The position numbers were made by a program, and so were the translations under genes. Below are positions 1 through 9,144 of a stretch of DNA of 52,710 nt, one piece after another. Source of the DNA: an uncultured Muribaculaceae bacterium (GTDB lineage: Bacteria > Bacteroidota > Bacteroidia > Bacteroidales > Muribaculaceae). Below the pieces are notes generated by a model that worked only from the letters and a program-made list of their open reading frames with translations, was not told the DNA's origin and did no database searches. Position 1 is the stretch's first letter; each line of letters starts with the position of its first letter. The stretch lies in assembly GCA_904501735.1 (NCBI GenBank), contig CAJGBY010000016.1:1-52710 (forward strand). The letters run 5' to 3'.

Positions 1-157
1 TGTATACGACGGTGATGGAGTTGTGGTGTATTCATCAGTGAGCAATACTGAGAGCAAATCGCATTCATTTGCTATTGGCTCACTGTCTACCGATGATTAT
101 ACTATCGAAGTGCAAATTGGTGACGACTATTACGAAGGAGATTTTACCATTAACTAA
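1..157 (+). CDS. C-terminal fragment of a small secreted protein (DUF3244-like)
   Basis: The gene enters from the left edge. Reading in frame from base 2, about 51 codons run to a TAA at 155-157. The visible peptide has a VYDGDGVVVYSS strand followed by a SLSTDDYTIEVQIGDDYYEGDF strand, the pattern of the small beta-sandwich DUF3244 proteins of gut Bacteroidales, which are secreted and of unknown function. The N-terminus, including any signal peptide, lies outside the window, so the family call rests only on the last strands. It could instead be the end of a larger protein with a C-terminal sorting domain. Confidence 0.5.
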   Translation, partial: VYDGDGVVVYSSVSNTESKSHSFAIGSLSTDDYTIEVQIGDDYYEGDFTIN

Positions 158-212
158 AAACTATTAAACTATTATATGGTACAGTTAATTTTTAATAGAG
201 AAATAATTTGTA

Positions 213-220
213 TATCTTTG
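213..220 (+). promoter_or_regulatory. Bacteroidota -7 promoter box
   Basis: TATCTTTG matches the Bacteroidota -7 consensus TAnnTTTG and sits 30 bases before the ATG of the downstream lipoprotein gene. No good -33 TTTG is seen. Confidence 0.55.
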
Positions 221-249
221 CGTGTGATAAACTATTAAAACTAAAAGAT

Positions 250-798
250 ATGAAATCGATTAAAATACTATTACTAATGTTGGCATATGTGTTGTGTATG
301 TTGAGTTGTGATGAGCCGTTGGATCCCACAAAAGAGGGTAAGGTATTATTAGGTGATAAATATGTGGATGTTTGTACAGAGTTTACTGATGAACAAGCAA
401 TAGAGATATTGAAATCATCATTATGGTATGATGATGGTTATCCGTATATTTACAACAATACCCAAATGGTGCAAGTATATGATGGTAATCGAGATAGTAA
501 ATGGTATAAATTTGAAGAAGGAGGTATATTTAAGACTGACTATGATAAAAATGATATTGATGATGGTCCTGAATTTGAATATGCTGTAAAAGATAAGATT
601 TTAGCATTGCGCTATGTGTATCGTGATATATTGGGTAATATATATAGTGATAATACGAGTTATGTAAAGTTAGTGGGAATAGACAAAAAACGAGTGGTAT
701 TTGATATGGATGGAGTTAATTGTTACATACCTAAGGATTTCCCAATAAAAGTGGATGAAGACGTGAAAACACGCGTGGTGTGGAACGCTAAAAAATGA
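250..798 (+). CDS. Hypothetical lipoprotein, 182 aa
   Basis: This gene is not recognised as a named family. The N-terminus is a lipoprotein signal: a basic start MKSIK, a hydrophobic stretch, and a lipobox ending MLSC with the acylated Cys at residue 20, followed by acidic DEPLDP. The mature part is rich in Asp and Tyr and looks like a small beta protein. The reading frame is open from base 208, but the ATG at 250 was chosen because it puts the signal peptide at the N-terminus and leaves the TATCTTTG promoter box upstream. It stands alone between the fragment on the left and the TonB receptor gene. It is likely anchored on the periplasmic or outer membrane surface. Confidence 0.7.
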   Translation: MKSIKILLLMLAYVLCMLSCDEPLDPTKEGKVLLGDKYVDVCTEFTDEQAIEILKSSLWYDDGYPYIYNNTQMVQVYDGNRDSKWYKFEEGGIFKTDYDKNDIDDGPEFEYAVKDKILALRYVYRDILGNIYSDNTSYVKLVGIDKKRVVFDMDGVNCYIPKDFPIKVDEDVKTRVVWNAKK

Positions 799-889
799 TT
801 TTGATATTTAATATTTAATATGAAAATGAGATATTATGTGTAATTAGTTTTTGACATATTTTAGAGAACCTTCCTAAAATTAATCGGTG

Positions 890-3337
890 ATGTTAAGGTT
901 GAAAGTGTTGATATCAATGTTGTTGGTCATAGGCTTAATGATGTATGCCCAACCTATTAAAAAGGTAAAGTCAGACAGTACGTTGACTAAGAGCCGTCTT
1001 GCTGAGGGGGTAAAACTTAGCAATGTTGAAGTGGTGGGCGAAAGAAAATTCGGCATAGAGAGCTCGCAGATGAGTGCAATCCAAATGAGCCCACTACAGA
1101 TAAAGCGTGTGCCAATGTTTATGGGAACTCCCGACGTGCTAAAAGCTTTGCAGAAACTTCCCGGAGTGAATAGCGAGGGAGAGGGAACAGTGGGAATCTC
1201 GGTGCGTGGTGGCAATATCGATCAAAATCTAATCACTCTTGACGGAGCTACGCTCTATAATCCCGAACACTTGAAAGGCTACGCTTCGGCAATCAATCCC
1301 GATATGGTGGGAGGTATTGACTTCTATCGTGGAGCATTCCCTGCGAGATATGGCTCACGCCTGTCGAGTGTGATAGATGTATCAATGAAAGAGGGCGATT
1401 TCAAAAAATACCATGGCAGCTTGTTCTTAGGAGCATTATCAGGCAGTGCTATGATAGAAGGACCTATATGGAAAGACCACACATCATTTATAGTGGGTGG
1501 AAGAATGTCTTATTTCGACCTGATTGCTTATCCTGTGCTTGAAAAGGTGTATGATAACCCGGATGAGGTTCGTCCATACTCAAATATGAAATACTATGAT
1601 GTTAATGCCAAGATAACACATAAGTTCAGCGAGCGAAATCGCCTATCAGCATCGTTTTATTATGGCAAAGATATAGATAACTCTGCCCCAACAAACACTC
1701 ATTCGCTTAAGATAGAATCAGACGGTGAAGAGAATCCTCTGTTGGGGATATTTCCAACAGTGTATAGAACTATTGTAAATAGAGAAGATAGCGTATCTAC
1801 CGGGTGGAGTAATCTATGTGGAGCGATAAATTGGGATTGGGACATAAATGACCGATTTAAGGTGGGTGCAAACGTGACTTATAGTAAATATGATTATAGT
1901 ATAATTCAGCGAAGTTATTATTACAGCAGAAAGACAAATGATGCGTATACGATACCAATAGAGGAAAGAGATCCAAAGGATGGAGAATTTCTGCAAATTG
2001 AAGATGTAAATCAAGATTATTTCTCAAAAGTGGAAGAAGGCTTGATAGGTGCGCAATTAGGATTCAGACCTAATAAGAAGCATAATATATTGATTGGTAC
2101 AGAAGTGAAATCACAAGAGTTTACACCACAAGTAAGAGTAAAAAATTCGTTCTATTATAAGACTTTGAAGTGGGCATCAAAAAAAACTTACGTCTATGAA
2201 AAAAGCAGTTATGTTGATACCATAATGGGCGGTGTTCATCAGTTGAAGCAATATAGCCTATATGCCGAAGATGATTATGAATTGAGCAAAAATATTAAGC
2301 TAAATATTGGTGTTCGCTTGGCATTGCACGCTGTGCAGGGTAAAACATATTCTTCGGTTGAGCCTCGCCTATCGATGCGTTGGAAATTCCTGAACGATCA
2401 CGCGCTGAAATTATCTTATTCACGAATGGCACAATCTACTCACCGACTTGCAACAAATAATCTTGTGAGTACATCGGAACTATGGGTACCAATCACTAAG
2501 GATATTCCGCTTATGAAAAGCGACCTATATGCGTTGGGCTATGTGTATGATATATTGCCGGGAATGAGCGTTTCGGCCGAGGGATATTATAAGACAATGA
2601 ACAATATTATCGAGTATAAGCAGAATGCTAATTATTCTTTTGCTATGCGTGATTGGAGTCAGATGATTTCGGTGGGTGATGGTCGCTCGTATGGTGCAGA
2701 ACTTATGCTCGAAAAGACCACAGGCAACACTACAGGTTGGGTGAGCTATACATGGTCGAAATCGTTGCGGAAATTTGACCGTGCAGGCAATCAGTTGAAT
2801 GGTGGCGAGGAGTTTTATGCTAATAATGACTGTCGAAACAATCTGAATATTATGATTTCGCACAAAATTCCAGTGAGCAAGAAATCATATTGGGAGCTAA
2901 ATGCGTCGTGGAGTTATCGAACCGGTCGCAGAGGAACAATACCTGTAGCTCAGGCATTAGGTGGCAGATTTGCTTATTTTGATGGAATTGCAAGATATAC
3001 TGCTGTATCTTCAGCGTCATCCCTTTATATTTTTGATAATGTGTCAGAATATTATATAGATAATACCCATATTATAGATGGTTTACGCTCTGCGATAAGC
3101 TTTAAAGAGATAAACGACTATGTGCTTCCGGCAGTTCATCATCTTGATTTGGGTGTAAACTTTGGAGTGAAGCACAAACTTGGAGAGAGTGTGATAGGGT
3201 TGAGCGTGTATAATGTATATAACCGTATGAATGCAAATACGGCTTATGTTGGTTTTAACGATGACAACAAAATGTTGTTAAAATTACAATGTCCATTCCC
3301 AATAATGCCATCAATAAGCTTTACACATAAGTTTTAA
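890..3337 (+). CDS. TonB-dependent outer-membrane receptor
   Basis: This is an outer-membrane active transporter of 815 aa. Residues 1-20 form a signal peptide. The plug domain spans about 45-168, starting with NVEVVGERK and containing ISVRGGNIDQNLITLDGA and the conserved FPARYGSRLSSVIDV. The rest is a 22-strand-type beta barrel rich in aromatic residues. There is no N-terminal carboxypeptidase-like domain, so it is not the usual SusC form. The frame is open from a GTG at 887, but the adjacent ATG at 890 is the better start. It is followed after 19 bases by a DUF4249 lipoprotein, a pairing common in Bacteroidota, so the two probably form one uptake complex. The substrate cannot be read from sequence. 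Confidence 0.93.
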   Translation: MLRLKVLISMLLVIGLMMYAQPIKKVKSDSTLTKSRLAEGVKLSNVEVVGERKFGIESSQMSAIQMSPLQIKRVPMFMGTPDVLKALQKLPGVNSEGEGTVGISVRGGNIDQNLITLDGATLYNPEHLKGYASAINPDMVGGIDFYRGAFPARYGSRLSSVIDVSMKEGDFKKYHGSLFLGALSGSAMIEGPIWKDHTSFIVGGRMSYFDLIAYPVLEKVYDNPDEVRPYSNMKYYDVNAKITHKFSERNRLSASFYYGKDIDNSAPTNTHSLKIESDGEENPLLGIFPTVYRTIVNREDSVSTGWSNLCGAINWDWDINDRFKVGANVTYSKYDYSIIQRSYYYSRKTNDAYTIPIEERDPKDGEFLQIEDVNQDYFSKVEEGLIGAQLGFRPNKKHNILIGTEVKSQEFTPQVRVKNSFYYKTLKWASKKTYVYEKSSYVDTIMGGVHQLKQYSLYAEDDYELSKNIKLNIGVRLALHAVQGKTYSSVEPRLSMRWKFLNDHALKLSYSRMAQSTHRLATNNLVSTSELWVPITKDIPLMKSDLYALGYVYDILPGMSVSAEGYYKTMNNIIEYKQNANYSFAMRDWSQMISVGDGRSYGAELMLEKTTGNTTGWVSYTWSKSLRKFDRAGNQLNGGEEFYANNDCRNNLNIMISHKIPVSKKSYWELNASWSYRTGRRGTIPVAQALGGRFAYFDGIARYTAVSSASSLYIFDNVSEYYIDNTHIIDGLRSAISFKEINDYVLPAVHHLDLGVNFGVKHKLGESVIGLSVYNVYNRMNANTAYVGFNDDNKMLLKLQCPFPIMPSISFTHKF

Positions 3338-3356
3338 TAACTAATTTTTTACATTA

Positions 3357-4433
3357 ATGAAACTACGATATATTTTGTTCGGATTGGTGATGATACTATC
3401 GCTATCGGCATGTGAAAAGGAGATTGTTTTAACAGATGAACATAGGACAGATCGTTTAACTATAAATGCTATAGTTAATCCGGATACTGTGGTGTATGCC
3501 TATGTAACAGAAGCTAATGATATTGATTATTTTAATCTAATCTATATGCGTGCTGATTATTATCATTATAATAAGATATCTGCAGATAAAAAATATATGT
3601 ATTTAGTAAAGGAATTATCTGCGCAAGCATTGAGGAATGCAAAGGTGGAACTTGTGGTTAATGATAGAAATGTGTATACGATGGTGTTTGATAGTATAGG
3701 AGTTACTTATAATAGTGAATATGTGCCTAAATTTGGCGACGTAATAAAAATCGTAGCAGAATCAAATTCTAATCCGTTGTCGGATGGTTCTGTAATAGGA
3801 CTCGATAGAGTGGAAGCAAATACACAATTACCTACGACTACACCACGCCTATACGTAATGGGAACTGAATTAAAAATTAAAGCAAGAGAATATTACAAGG
3901 CAGTAGAAGCGTCGGGTGATACAGTAGAGATTACTGATATGTTTGGCTCTGATACTGTGATGAGAATTAATTTAAAAATCGTGGATCCGGTGGATGAAAA
4001 AAATTATTATCGTTTGATAGTGAAAAATGTAGGAAAGATAAATTTTTTGCCTAATCAAGCTTACCCTACTACTATGAGTGTAGATTATTTCGGCTCAGAG
4101 GATCCTATATTTTATGATTCTGATTTGATAAAACCATACGGTTTTTTGCCTGCTTATTTTTCGAATGTGTTTAGTGACGAACTTATAAATGGGAAGGAAT
4201 ATGAGTTTACAGTGGAAACAAGAATGAGGGCGAATAGTGTGATTACGCCATACGTTATTCTTGAATTACAACATCTTTCGCCCGATTTATATTATTATCT
4301 GAAGGACATCGAGGTGTTCAGAATCAGCGATTTTGACTTGTATACCAATCCAATTCAGATATGGAGCAATGTGAATGGAGGTTGGGGCGTGTTTGGCGCA
4401 ATGACCTACGACACACACATTGTATCATTTTGA
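3357..4433 (+). CDS. DUF4249 domain lipoprotein, partner of the TonB receptor
   Basis: A 358-aa lipoprotein with lipobox SLSAC (Cys19). The early mature part, with a run such as LTINAIVNPDTVVYAYV, matches the start of DUF4249 proteins, which are nearly always encoded next to TonB-dependent receptors in Bacteroidota. It probably sits on the outer membrane as an accessory lid or substrate-binding subunit of the receptor encoded just upstream, but its biochemical role is unknown. The 19-base gap to the receptor and the 40-base gap to the next gene suggest one transcript of three genes. Confidence 0.85.
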   Translation: MKLRYILFGLVMILSLSACEKEIVLTDEHRTDRLTINAIVNPDTVVYAYVTEANDIDYFNLIYMRADYYHYNKISADKKYMYLVKELSAQALRNAKVELVVNDRNVYTMVFDSIGVTYNSEYVPKFGDVIKIVAESNSNPLSDGSVIGLDRVEANTQLPTTTPRLYVMGTELKIKAREYYKAVEASGDTVEITDMFGSDTVMRINLKIVDPVDEKNYYRLIVKNVGKINFLPNQAYPTTMSVDYFGSEDPIFYDSDLIKPYGFLPAYFSNVFSDELINGKEYEFTVETRMRANSVITPYVILELQHLSPDLYYYLKDIEVFRISDFDLYTNPIQIWSNVNGGWGVFGAMTYDTHIVSF

Positions 4434-4473
4434 GAAAACTCTCCTTCTGAAAGAAAAACTAAAAACTATAATT

Positions 4474-6264
4474 ATGAGAAATCGACTTACTCTAATCGTT
4501 GTAGTATTTTTATTAGTTTCAATGCTTCATGTTGAAGCTAAATCTACTATGGAGATGCTAATCAATAAGGAGTGGTATGAGATAGATCTCTCAAAGATGC
4601 AAACTCGTAAGGATTATTATGTGAAGTTCACAGGCACCCAACGCTTCATAGTGGGAGCTGACGAAGATGGTAACACCAAAGCGCGAGTACAAACATACTA
4701 CCTTAGTAACGAGAAGACCGATATCTTCGATGAAGAGCAAGTAGGTAAGTGTCGTGAAGGCAAATATGTGGTTTTTCAAGGGAAGAAGCGTAAAGGTTAC
4801 ACCGAGGCTGTGTGTATGGAGTTGTATCAACTTGATGATATGAATATGCGAATGGGTGATGTTAAAGTTGCCAAGGCAGAACAACATTGTTTTGTTGTTA
4901 ACACCGAAGAAGGTAAGGACTATGAAACTGATACACAAGAAGGAGATGGAACCGTGATTTCGACGCAAGATTTGCTTGTTGGAAAGACATGGTATGAAAT
5001 AGATCGAAAAACAGGAAAGCGCAAACGCACCGAAGTGTTATTTGACAAAGATGGAATGGCATTACATTGCACCATAGCAAAGAATTTCAAACGAGAGTTG
5101 CCCGATTGGCAAATGTGCGAGTTTTATTTTAGTGATGAAATAGAACGCGAATTTGACCACTCAAAAATAGGGGACCGTGAAAACGGAATCTATCTGGTTA
5201 TGAAAGAGAAAGTTGATGGTGGAGAATGGTGTGCTGTGAATTATGACATCACGACTTTGTCTGCCAATCGATTGGTGCTTGACTGTGTATATCCCGAAGG
5301 CATACCTACTCGCACATTCATGACACAATATGGCATAGAAACAATGTCGCGCAAGGTTCAAAAGCCACAACAATGGCAATTGATGGAAAATGCTTGGCAC
5401 CGTCTTGATACAGCAAACTGGCAGAGGAGCCATTTCACTGAGCAATTTGATAGTATCAATGTGAAACGAAAATACTCGGTAATAATCGATGGAATACGAT
5501 CGTTGAAAGAAACAGAGAATGTGTATTATATGTCGAACAAAGCCGATAGTGTGTTCGATTTTAGTAAGGTAGGAAAAGCCACCGAAGGAGATTATGTGGT
5601 GGTGAATGAGACCACTCGTGATGGAGGACGCGTTGCAGTGAGCTACAAAGTGGACTATCTTGACAATAAAAATATGCTACTAAGCGCAATGCTCGATAGT
5701 GTGGAACATTTAATAGCCTACGAGCGCGATTTAACATCAGAGGAGCAAGAGCAAATAGCCGAAGATGAAGCGTTGGCAGGAAAGAAACTTACCACGCTTG
5801 ACCGCCTTTCGGGTCGTCAATGGAAATTTGACAAGAAACCTTATGCTACAATGTCGAAATGGCATCGTTGGTATTTTACCGATAGTTTGTGGGCAAGGGT
5901 CGATTTTGTATATGATGATTTTAAAAAAGTGTGGAACACACGAATAAAAACGCAAGTGTACTATCTGTCGGACTATGCACATCACAATTTCAGTTTTGAC
6001 CAAGTGGAAAAGAAATACGAAGGTGGTAAATATATAAACTTTTATAAGGATACATATAGATATATATATATACCTAAGCCTAAAATTATTATATATACAT
6101 CAGAAGATGGTTCAGTTACTGAAATACCACAACGACCAATGTATAACAAAATACCTGATAGGAGAAGTTATTCATACGAAATATGTTTTTTGTCGGAAAG
6201 ATTGTTTGTTTATTCGCCCACAGAATCGACTTTTGTTCGCAAATTTAATATGGTGAATCGTTAG
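4474..6264 (+). CDS. Secreted protein of four repeated beta modules, 596 aa
   Basis: No named family was recognised. Residues 1-22 look like a cleavable signal peptide. The remainder is four diverged copies of one module at about 28-140, 167-290, 302-415 and 444-590. Each begins with a Trp motif (EWYEID, TWYEID, AWHRLD, QWKFD; Trp at 34, 173, 308, 450). Each then has a strand ending in (Y/F)(Y/F)xS, such as YYLSNE, FYFSDE, YYMSNK or YYLSDY, then FDxxxVG or similar, and an EGKYVVF-like strand. The pattern suggests small beta-barrel or lipocalin-like modules. The ATG at 4474 was chosen over an upstream open stretch because it starts the signal peptide. It lies 40 bases behind the DUF4249 gene and probably belongs to the same operon. 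Confidence 0.75.
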   Translation: MRNRLTLIVVVFLLVSMLHVEAKSTMEMLINKEWYEIDLSKMQTRKDYYVKFTGTQRFIVGADEDGNTKARVQTYYLSNEKTDIFDEEQVGKCREGKYVVFQGKKRKGYTEAVCMELYQLDDMNMRMGDVKVAKAEQHCFVVNTEEGKDYETDTQEGDGTVISTQDLLVGKTWYEIDRKTGKRKRTEVLFDKDGMALHCTIAKNFKRELPDWQMCEFYFSDEIEREFDHSKIGDRENGIYLVMKEKVDGGEWCAVNYDITTLSANRLVLDCVYPEGIPTRTFMTQYGIETMSRKVQKPQQWQLMENAWHRLDTANWQRSHFTEQFDSINVKRKYSVIIDGIRSLKETENVYYMSNKADSVFDFSKVGKATEGDYVVVNETTRDGGRVAVSYKVDYLDNKNMLLSAMLDSVEHLIAYERDLTSEEQEQIAEDEALAGKKLTTLDRLSGRQWKFDKKPYATMSKWHRWYFTDSLWARVDFVYDDFKKVWNTRIKTQVYYLSDYAHHNFSFDQVEKKYEGGKYINFYKDTYRYIYIPKPKIIIYTSEDGSVTEIPQRPMYNKIPDRRSYSYEICFLSERLFVYSPTESTFVRKFNMVNR

Positions 6265-6310
6265 TCGGGTATTAACCGAATTCGAAGGAGAATGCTTACT
6301 CATCATAAGT

Positions 6311-6374
6311 ATAGTCCGAAGGACTATTCATAAAAAATGCCTTTACTGGCATTGAGTCAAATGTCTTCGACATT
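6311..6374 (+). repeat. Three consecutive short perfect hairpins
   Basis: Three small inverted repeats follow each other downstream of the four-module gene. They are ATAGTCC/GGACTAT around GAA (6311-6327), AATGCC/GGCATT around TTTACT (6336-6353), and AATGTC/GACATT around TTC (6360-6374). None is followed by a T run, so they are not simple terminators. They may stabilise the mRNA 3' end or be processing sites. Confidence 0.6.
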
Positions 6375-6482
6375 ATTTAGAGGCAGAGAAAGCAAGATGA
6401 ACAAGTGTGTTTTGTCCTTCTGTCTTTAAATAAAATATGTCATTTTGTCCAGAAAAAATGTTCTTGTGTCTAAAGGAATTAC

Positions 6483-6518
6483 AAACGATGCAGAGCATTC
6501 GCTTCGCATCGTTTTTTT
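6483..6518 (+). terminator. Intrinsic terminator between convergent genes
   Basis: The stem AAACGATGC/GCATCGTTT (6483-6491 and 6506-6514) is followed by seven T on the + strand. It ends the transcript from the left and overlaps the stop codon of the converging gene. Confidence 0.75.
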
Positions 6519-7479
6519 AGTATTGTAGGGCGATGTTGTCGAGCCAAAGTGTCATTCCCACAGTGCCTTCGTAGGCTGTGCCGCAACCCGATGATGCCAT
6601 GATGAGCATGTGGGTAGGGGTGGCGTTGGCATCGTCCCAGCCTTCTTCTTGCACAGGAACCATTTTTCCACGACTATTACGGGCATAATAAGCTTTTTCG
6701 CCACTGATAAGCCCCATGAATGGTTTATAGTCGGGGTGTTGTGTGATGTCTCCATAGAGCACAGGCAGCTTGTGGGCGTTAACCCAATAGGGGGTGGTGT
6801 GGTTGAAGCGCTCGCGCCCTGTGCCAACTCGCAATGCGTGTAGATTGCCGTCGCTGTCCTCCCATCTTCGTTGCAGAATGATATAAACTTCGGCATTGTC
6901 GCTGGTGTCGAGTTGCTTGCGGGGGCTAAATCCACTGCAATACATCATTCGGTTGTCGTCGGGCACCGATACTTTGTAGTCGAAGACGAGGTGAGTGGGG
7001 CGGCGGTCGAATGGGATACCCATTTCCATTTTGCTATATGGGCTTTTGGTGCTTGAGATGGGTTCTAACATCTCGCCGAGGAATATGCTCCCCGACACAA
7101 GCACTTTGATGTTGATTATGCCAATGGCTTTTACGCCCTCGAGAATAGTAGTCAATTTCACGCATCGGTCGTTGTTGCTACGAGTGTCGGGAAATACGGC
7201 ATTGCTACATTTGGTGATACCCATCACTTTTGCCATGATATTGGAGGTTGCCCAAGGTGAACTGCTTGCGTTTTTGTAGGGAATGCCGCCTTTAATAGTG
7301 TCGTTAGGTCCTATCGCATAAACGGTTTTTGTTTTGCCTCCGATGATGGGCGATTCTTTGATTTCGCGCACTACCCATGAATTGAAATTGCCGTAAGGAA
7401 TAGGGGTGAGTGTTTGTGCCGAGCCTATAAGGCACAAAGTGAGAGCAACTGTTGTAGTTGATAATCGAAATAATTTCAT
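6517..7479 (-). CDS. PCMD-like secreted protein, 320 aa
   Basis: The protein carries a signal peptide (about residues 1-21, ending GSAQ). The mature part has features of the Bacteroidota PCMD family (putative carbohydrate metabolism domain, PF13201): an early GNFNSWVV strand, a central VFPDTRS, a FDYKVSVPD strand, and the terminal strand MTLWLDNIALQY. PCMD proteins are secreted, beta-sandwich, and probably bind glycans, but the function is not proven. The gene has its own promoter candidate (TAAATTTG on the - strand at 7518-7525), and its stop codon lies inside the terminator shared with the converging gene. Confidence 0.6.
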   Translation of the reverse strand: MKLFRLSTTTVALTLCLIGSAQTLTPIPYGNFNSWVVREIKESPIIGGKTKTVYAIGPNDTIKGGIPYKNASSSPWATSNIMAKVMGITKCSNAVFPDTRSNNDRCVKLTTILEGVKAIGIINIKVLVSGSIFLGEMLEPISSTKSPYSKMEMGIPFDRRPTHLVFDYKVSVPDDNRMMYCSGFSPRKQLDTSDNAEVYIILQRRWEDSDGNLHALRVGTGRERFNHTTPYWVNAHKLPVLYGDITQHPDYKPFMGLISGEKAYYARNSRGKMVPVQEEGWDDANATPTHMLIMASSGCGTAYEGTVGMTLWLDNIALQY

Positions 7480-7517
7480 AGCTTACTATTTGTGGACTAA
7501 GTTTGTGTTGATACTCA

Positions 7518-7525
7518 CAAATTTA
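7518..7525 (-). promoter_or_regulatory. -7 promoter box for the PCMD-like gene
   Basis: The complementary strand reads TAAATTTG, matching TAnnTTTG, 39 bases upstream of the ATG. Confidence 0.45.
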
Positions 7526-7604
7526 ACGATAAAAAAGGCTATGAAGTTCGAGGGGTATTAAAATGACTTGTTTCGTGTGTAAAAGGAACAACGAATCGTT
7601 GTGG

Positions 7605-8891
7605 TTAAGGCTTTTTCATAGCAGCTTGCGATAGGAGACGGTGTCCGATAGCGCAGTAAAGGCATTTTCGGGTGTCGCAGTATTCGCGTTTGGCTTGAAT
7701 GAGTGCTTGCGAAGTGAGTGCGTCTTTGCAAGGCACGCCAGCTTTCACAAATGTGTCGACAATGGAGTTTTTCTCGGCTCGGAGCGATTCGAGCAGTGAG
7801 ATAGCTCGGTCGGCAAAGTCGTAGTTGCCAGTAATGGCTGCGTGAGCATAGAAAAGTGGCGCAACGGTGTTGATGAGAATGATGTCGATTGAGCTATTGC
7901 CAAGTGCCTTGTGTGCGCTTGTTGCAGTGTCGGCAAACGAGTAGTGATTAGCCCAATATCCAGTGAGTTCTACTGTGAATAGTTGTCGCAAAGCCTCTTC
8001 GGTAGTGGCATTGAGAATGTTTTCCATGAGTCGGAAACCATTGTGAATGTAGTGCGCGAGCATCGCGATGCGACGGTGAGGGAAATTCTGCGGACGAATG
8101 CGGAATGATTTCCATGCTTCGGCTTCTATTGGCGCAAGTGTGAACTTGTTGGCAAGGAAAGCATATTCCGAACAGAGTTGTTGGTAATAAGCATCGTGAG
8201 GATGCAACGAACTGTTGAGCATACCAGCCTGTCCGAAAAGTAGAGCTTCGATTTGCAGCAAAGAGTCGCAATGCTTGTGCAAAAGTCGTAGTGGGGTGCG
8301 TCGCGCCAATCGTTCGAAAGCGTCATTGTTGATGCCAAATCCGAGATTTCGCGATAAGGTTACATAGCACACTTCCTCCCAACTACCACAGAAGTTGTCG
8401 TAGAGAGCCTTAATGCGTTCAGTCTTAGCTTGTAAACGCTCGAAAGCAAGCGATTGAATCCACTCGGAAAGTGTGAGTGAAGGGGTGTCGCGAAGGAGTG
8501 CAGCGCAGGGCAAGCTTTGAGTCGAAGCGACAAGGGCAGAATAGCGCTCGCCGAAGTCGTGAGCATAGTGTAGCACCATTTGCGGAATTAGCTCACCATT
8601 AGTGCGATACACTGGTGCGTCATCCTTTTCAACGACATGCAAAATCACCGAATCATACGCCTTATCGAGGTCGTGATGATGCTTTTTCCAGTCGGATGCG
8701 CGCACATGCACCTCTACGTTGCCCACCCACATATTGTTGTCTATCAAGATTTTAGCGTTAAAAAAGTCGGGGCCGGCATCGGTGTTGAGTGTTCCTGGAT
8801 CAATGATGCGAATAGGCTTGCCATCGACGGTGGTCATATCCGCGAGGCTCCAAAGTCGGTGTTGCCATATATATTGCATCAGTTTCTCCAT
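7605..8891 (-). CDS. DUF2851 family protein, 428 aa
   Basis: A member of DUF2851, a conserved protein family of Bacteroidota with no known activity. The hallmark N-terminus is present: LMQYIWQHRLW, then DPGTLNTDAGPDFFNAKI, then WVGNVEVHVRASDWKKHHHD. The C-terminus has a Cys cluster (CKDALTSQALIQ, then CDTRKCLYC), which could bind metal. The ATG at 8891 (MEKLMQ) was chosen over an earlier in-frame start because family members begin at this point. No signal peptide is seen, so it is probably cytoplasmic. The histidines and cysteines suggest a metal- or nucleic-acid-related role, but this is inference. Confidence 0.85.
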   Translation of the reverse strand: MEKLMQYIWQHRLWSLADMTTVDGKPIRIIDPGTLNTDAGPDFFNAKILIDNNMWVGNVEVHVRASDWKKHHHDLDKAYDSVILHVVEKDDAPVYRTNGELIPQMVLHYAHDFGERYSALVASTQSLPCAALLRDTPSLTLSEWIQSLAFERLQAKTERIKALYDNFCGSWEEVCYVTLSRNLGFGINNDAFERLARRTPLRLLHKHCDSLLQIEALLFGQAGMLNSSLHPHDAYYQQLCSEYAFLANKFTLAPIEAEAWKSFRIRPQNFPHRRIAMLAHYIHNGFRLMENILNATTEEALRQLFTVELTGYWANHYSFADTATSAHKALGNSSIDIILINTVAPLFYAHAAITGNYDFADRAISLLESLRAEKNSIVDTFVKAGVPCKDALTSQALIQAKREYCDTRKCLYCAIGHRLLSQAAMKKP

Positions 8892-9001
8892 AAAAAATGT
8901 AGCTGAGGATTTAGATTGCAAATAAAGCTAATTGTGTGGAAATATCCGCCCGTTTTTCAAATTTTATGATAGGCGTGCAATGAAGTTGCCCACAATACAG
9001 C

Positions 9002-9144
9002 TAATTTTGTGGTCAAATTAATAGATGTTGTGAAAATCAATCAGAGATTAACTTGAGGCGGAGTCGTGAGATTGTGCCGAAACATGAAAAACACACAAAG
9101 AGAACCATTTTTTATTAAGGCGTGCCATGAGTACGCCTTTTTTT
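9002..9144 (+). ncRNA. Candidate small RNA, unproven
   Basis: Between two leftward genes there is a + strand -7 box TAATTTTG (9002-9009) and, about 110 bases further, a + strand terminator hairpin with T run (9117-9144). No + strand gene fits between them. The combination suggests a transcript of about 130 nt from near 9015. No known RNA family was recognised, and no matching -33 element is clear. Confidence 0.25.
9117..9144 (+). terminator. Terminator-like hairpin on the + strand
   Basis: AAGGCGT/ACGCCTT with a 9-base loop is followed by a run of T. The - strand copy lacks a T run after the stem, so it works best rightward although the nearby genes run left. Confidence 0.6.
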
